Shown here in pieces: positions 62,001 through 64,000 of a stretch of 64,000 nt of DNA; positions within the stretch are counted from its first letter, which is position 1; each line of letters opens with the position of its first letter. Both the position numbers and the translations under genes were made by a program. The DNA lies in NCBI GenBank assembly GCA_041398785.1, contig JAWKUA010000009.1:62001-126000 (forward strand). The letters run 5' to 3'. This DNA comes from Planctomycetaceae bacterium. Lineage in GTDB: Bacteria; Planctomycetota; Planctomycetia; Planctomycetales; Planctomycetaceae. The notes beneath the pieces were generated by a model, which saw only the letters and a program-made list of their open reading frames with translations, was not told the DNA's origin and searched no databases.

Positions 62001-64000
62001 TCCGATCCGATTGGTCAGGAACTGATCTTTGAAACCGGCGGCAATGGCCAGGGAACATCGCTGTCTCTGAATGGAACGACGCTGGAACTGCTGGTCACGA
62101 AGGGCGCTGCGACCGCGCTGGCCACATATGATCTGACGACCGAGATTCTGGCCAACGAATTCATCCACGTGACGGGCGTGGTCGACAACGCGTCGGCCGT
62201 GCCGGACGTCTATCTGTACGTGAACGGCACGCTGGTCGATTCCGTGATGGATGTCGCGGGACTGACGTTCTGGGCGAACTTCGACGCCAGCGGACTCGGG
62301 AGCGTCAACGGGACCACAGGCACGAGCAACACGTCCAGCTTTCAGGGAGAAATCGCTGCCTTCCGGCTGTACGAATCGGCTCTGACGGCCACCGAAGTGC
62401 TGACCAACTTCCAGTCGGTGACACAGGCGGAAGGCAGCGTGCTGACCGCCACCGATCTGAACACCAGCGGCACCGTCGGCGCCGTGACGCTGAACTCCGA
62501 CGGATCATTCACGTACACGCCGCAGATCGGGTTCTCCGGCGTCGACACGTTCCGCTACACCGCGGACAACGGAGGAAACAGTTCCACGGCAACGGTCACG
62601 ATCACCGTCATCGACACAAATGACCCACCGCTGGCGGATGCCGGCGGACCGTATTCCATCAATGAAGGCACATCGCTGATTCTGGATGCCAGCGGTTCAT
62701 CGGATCCGGACACCGATCCGCTGACGTACAAATGGGATCTCGACAACGACGGCGACTTCGACGAAGCCGGTGAACCGTCCGGAGTCGCTCCGACAGTGAC
62801 ATGGGCCACGCTGCAAAGCTTCGGGATCGCTGATAACGGTTCGTTCACGATCGGGCTGCAGGTCGACGACGGGCAGGGCGGAATCACCACCACGACGGCG
62901 ACGCTGACAGTCGTCAACGTGGCTCCCGCGATCACCTCGTCAGCGACCGCCAGCGTTGTGGAAAACTCCACGACCGTGCAGACGGTCACGGCCACCGATC
63001 CGGTGGATTCCCTGACATTCAGTGTCACCGGCGGTGCCGATCAGACGCTATTTTCGATTCAAACGACATCCGGCCTGCTGACATTCAACGCGCCTCCCGA
63101 CTTTGAAACACCGGGCGACGTCGGCGCAAATAATGTCTACGAGGTCCAGGTTAGCGTCAGCGACGGTGACGGCGGAATCACAACGCAGACCATCACTGTC
63201 ACAGTCACGAACGCCAATGACAACACACCCGTTGTCGACGCGAGTCAGTCGTTCAGCGTCTCCGAAGCGGCCGTCAACGGGACGTCGCTGGGAACCGTCA
63301 CGGCCAGCGATAACGACGCCGGCACAACGTTCAGCAACTGGACCATCACCGGCGGCAACACGGACGGCATCTTCGCCATCAACAGCAGCACCGGTGAACT
63401 GACCGTCCTGGACAACGCGAATCTCGACTTCGAAACAACGACAAGCTACACGCTGAGCGTCTCCGTGTCCGACGGAACGCACACGTCGGCCGCGGGAACG
63501 GTTTCGATCACGGTGACGCCGGCCAACGACAACGTGCCGGTCGTCGATCCGAGTCAGTCGTTCAGCATTTCCGAAGCGGCCATCAACGGGACGTCGCTGG
63601 GAACTGTCACCGCCAGCGATAATGACGCCGGCACAACCTTCAGCAACTGGACCATCACCGACGGAAATTCCGACGGCATCTTCGCCATCAACAGCAGCAC
63701 CGGCGAATTGACCGTTCTGAACAACGCAAATCTCGACTTCGAAACAACCACAGCCTACACCCTCAGCGTCACCGTGTCCGACGGAACGCACACCTCGACC
63801 GTGGAAACGGTCAATGTCACCGTTACAAATGCCAATGAAGATCCCGTCGCGGTGAATGACAGCTACACCGTCGTCGAAGGTGGTTCGATTAGCATCGGCG
63901 CGATCAGTGGCGTTTCCGCCAACGACACGGACCCGGAGAACAATTCGCTGACGGCCGCACTTCTCAGCGGCCCGGCCCACGCGACAGCGTTCACTCTGAA
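59031..64000 (+). CDS. Giant DUF4347 / LamG / cadherin-repeat surface protein, partial at the 3' end
   Basis: The frame is open from the ATG at 59031 to the end of the window (more than 1650 codons). The N-terminus has a LEPR-XLL-like motif (LTLEHRILMSASP, about 42-54). About 110-263 is a DUF4347 domain (ELVVIDPATEDYQQLV, AIHIVSHGEDGEILLG, VLIYGCDLAASESGRELA), a fold with a caspase-like His-Gly and Cys arrangement seen in long RTX-type adhesins. Then come a beta-sandwich repeat region, WSSNQATGADGTGYGV-type propeller-like repeats (about 500-870), a LamG/jelly-roll domain (about 930-1130), an Ig/PKD-like domain (DAGGPYSINEGTSL) and cadherin repeats (VSVSDGDGGITTQTIT). It is probably a secreted adhesin or surface protein. 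Its position beside a TolC-like and a SecA-like gene suggests dedicated export. Confidence 0.85.
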   Translation, partial: MTRTFRNLPGRCRLAVDQLLHALRSEPVCRIGDWGTGSVQILTLEHRILMSASPAAVVAADAIPAAGDAQVTDAAGMEEAVWSAEFGSFEQDAALPTDFDFAEETDAVRGVELVVIDPATEDYQQLVADLTTQTERVFEILILDPHSDGIAQITDAVSRLSDISAIHIVSHGEDGEILLGTSVLSRRTFDRYAAEILTWQNSLTSDADVLIYGCDLAASESGRELAAVLNSLTGADIAASDDDTGHAVFGADWQLEYTVGSIQTDIAFSEAVQNEWMHVLNVSVDATSTGTAAGGSSSVTVSHTTSGTNRLMLVGISFGRDDGETVSSVTWNGTSLTRVGFAEHTDSDRSRVEIWSLVAPQTGTHDVIVNFSGSSHEGATVGVMTFTDVDQVNPLGTLAAAQGQSTSSSVTVSSAVGETVFGIVAFDDTNNLNLVPTSGQDERWDLFRQTANGAGGIQTGAASVTNSWSSGSNTRWAAAGVSIRPSSVIFDVTGEFLVNQTTSDNQVTSAETRGSQQAVSADSNGNYVVVWSSNQATGADGTGYGVLARVFDAHGNPLTNEFQVNTATTGDQDSARVAFADDGTFVVTWTTEAAGSKDIRFRKFSADGTALTAELSANSTTTGAQWNSVIAMDRATGDFVLAWQGEGPGDASSIFFRRFSANGAAKDAADRIATPAGVGAEIDPAIAMLTGGKFVIAWERSDNDHIYFQRFAADGSKLGGETQIDNGLATSTGLAVAADASGGFTFVYREEVILPGVWRRGYNEDGSQNYTWAQISLGDASSASIAMAADGSYVVTWQKTSDGLDVFARKGNADGSFNGGTFQVNQTSTGAQSMASVAVSDTDNFVVVWSGSGTADADGVYARQFGSPAVTANDDDYSTTENTVLNISAAGVLSNDTQGPPPVAGNTLGYNAASDTNGDDVWDNGTGTSGFDWDFSGGGVTYTTTPTTTNSNISAAWVFDGTGGGFTDAFESIAGNPTDDPASFEIWFNPSDPIGQELIFETGGNGQGTSLSLNGTTLELLVTKGAATALATYDLTTEILANEFIHVTGVVDNASAVPDVYLYVNGTLVDSVMDVAGLTFWANFDASGLGSVNGTTGTSNTSSFQGEIAAFRLYESALTATEVLTNFQSVTQAEGSVLTATDLNTSGTVGAVTLNSDGSFTYTPQIGFSGVDTFRYTADNGGNSSTATVTITVIDTNDPPLADAGGPYSINEGTSLILDASGSSDPDTDPLTYKWDLDNDGDFDEAGEPSGVAPTVTWATLQSFGIADNGSFTIGLQVDDGQGGITTTTATLTVVNVAPAITSSATASVVENSTTVQTVTATDPVDSLTFSVTGGADQTLFSIQTTSGLLTFNAPPDFETPGDVGANNVYEVQVSVSDGDGGITTQTITVTVTNANDNTPVVDASQSFSVSEAAVNGTSLGTVTASDNDAGTTFSNWTITGGNTDGIFAINSSTGELTVLDNANLDFETTTSYTLSVSVSDGTHTSAAGTVSITVTPANDNVPVVDPSQSFSISEAAINGTSLGTVTASDNDAGTTFSNWTITDGNSDGIFAINSSTGELTVLNNANLDFETTTAYTLSVTVSDGTHTSTVETVNVTVTNANEDPVAVNDSYTVVEGGSISIGAISGVSANDTDPENNSLTAALLSGPAHATAFTL
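63231..63848 (+). repeat. Two near-identical 309-base cadherin-like repeats
   Basis: 63231-63539 and 63540-63848 code for two copies of a 103-residue module (starts VVDxSQSFSxSEAAxNGTSL, then GIFAINSSTGEL and LDFETTT). They differ mainly by synonymous and a few conservative changes, so they arose by a recent tandem duplication within the gene. A different VCBS-like module follows to the end of the window. Confidence 0.9.

Overview
The window looks like a chromosomal segment of a planctomycete (phylum Planctomycetota), probably a marine or aquatic member. The signs are a DUF1559 prepilin-like protein with the family's C-terminal DG motif, an exosortase next to a PEP-CTERM protein, three giant surface proteins with an N-terminal LEPR-XLL-like motif (EQRLLS, LEDRVLLA, LEHRILMS), a 3-keto-disaccharide hydrolase (DUF1080), a complete Na+-NQR operon and GC-rich coding throughout. 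No rRNA, tRNA, CRISPR array, insertion sequence or phage gene was found. All calls come from reading the sequence; no database search was run.

Layout. 1-5271 (-): a giant modular surface protein (lamin-tail, metzincin-like, Calx-beta, choice-of-anchor-like modules) broken by many single-base frame changes; its C-terminal part is intact and leaves the window at base 1. 5637-7243 (+): a DUF1559 protein and a small lipoprotein, overlapping by one base. 7283-12449 (-): a three-gene unit with ATGA overlaps: PEP-CTERM substrate, exosortase fused to an EpsI-like domain, and a TPR protein fused to an endonuclease/exonuclease/phosphatase domain. 12665-20935: central metabolism (SDR, acetyl-CoA synthetase, soluble transhydrogenase, cytidylate kinase) and a large GH38-like protein.

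21214-28273 (+): three membrane-anchored proteins, the first a PilM-PilN-like fusion, all carrying Gly-rich GGYPGG repeats; the unit ends in a strong terminator. 28679-31591: a zinc-ribbon, membrane-anchored trypsin-like protease with HEAT-like repeats. The two intergenic gaps around 25.65 kb and 28.5 kb hold two copies of the same palindromic element. 31905-37439: pyrE, a DnaJ/CbpA-type protein, a small membrane protein, DUF1080, a second SDR and a diadenylate cyclase. 37827-45870: nqrABCDEF followed by apbE fused to an NqrM domain, i.e. the sodium pump together with its flavin-insertion and maturation factors; the apbE-nqrM gene has a frame change in the middle.

45751-50122: a poorly known stretch with a possibly frameshifted gene, a YbdK-type carboxylate-amine ligase, a PAP2-family membrane protein and a small unknown. 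50205-64000: a cell-surface and secretion island: a 1133-residue LEPR-type protein with 22-residue repeats, Calx-beta modules and a C-terminal cyclophilin; a short accessory SecA; a TolC-family outer-membrane protein; and the start of a giant DUF4347/cadherin/LamG protein that leaves the window. I infer that the SecA-like and TolC-like proteins may serve export of the giant proteins on either side.
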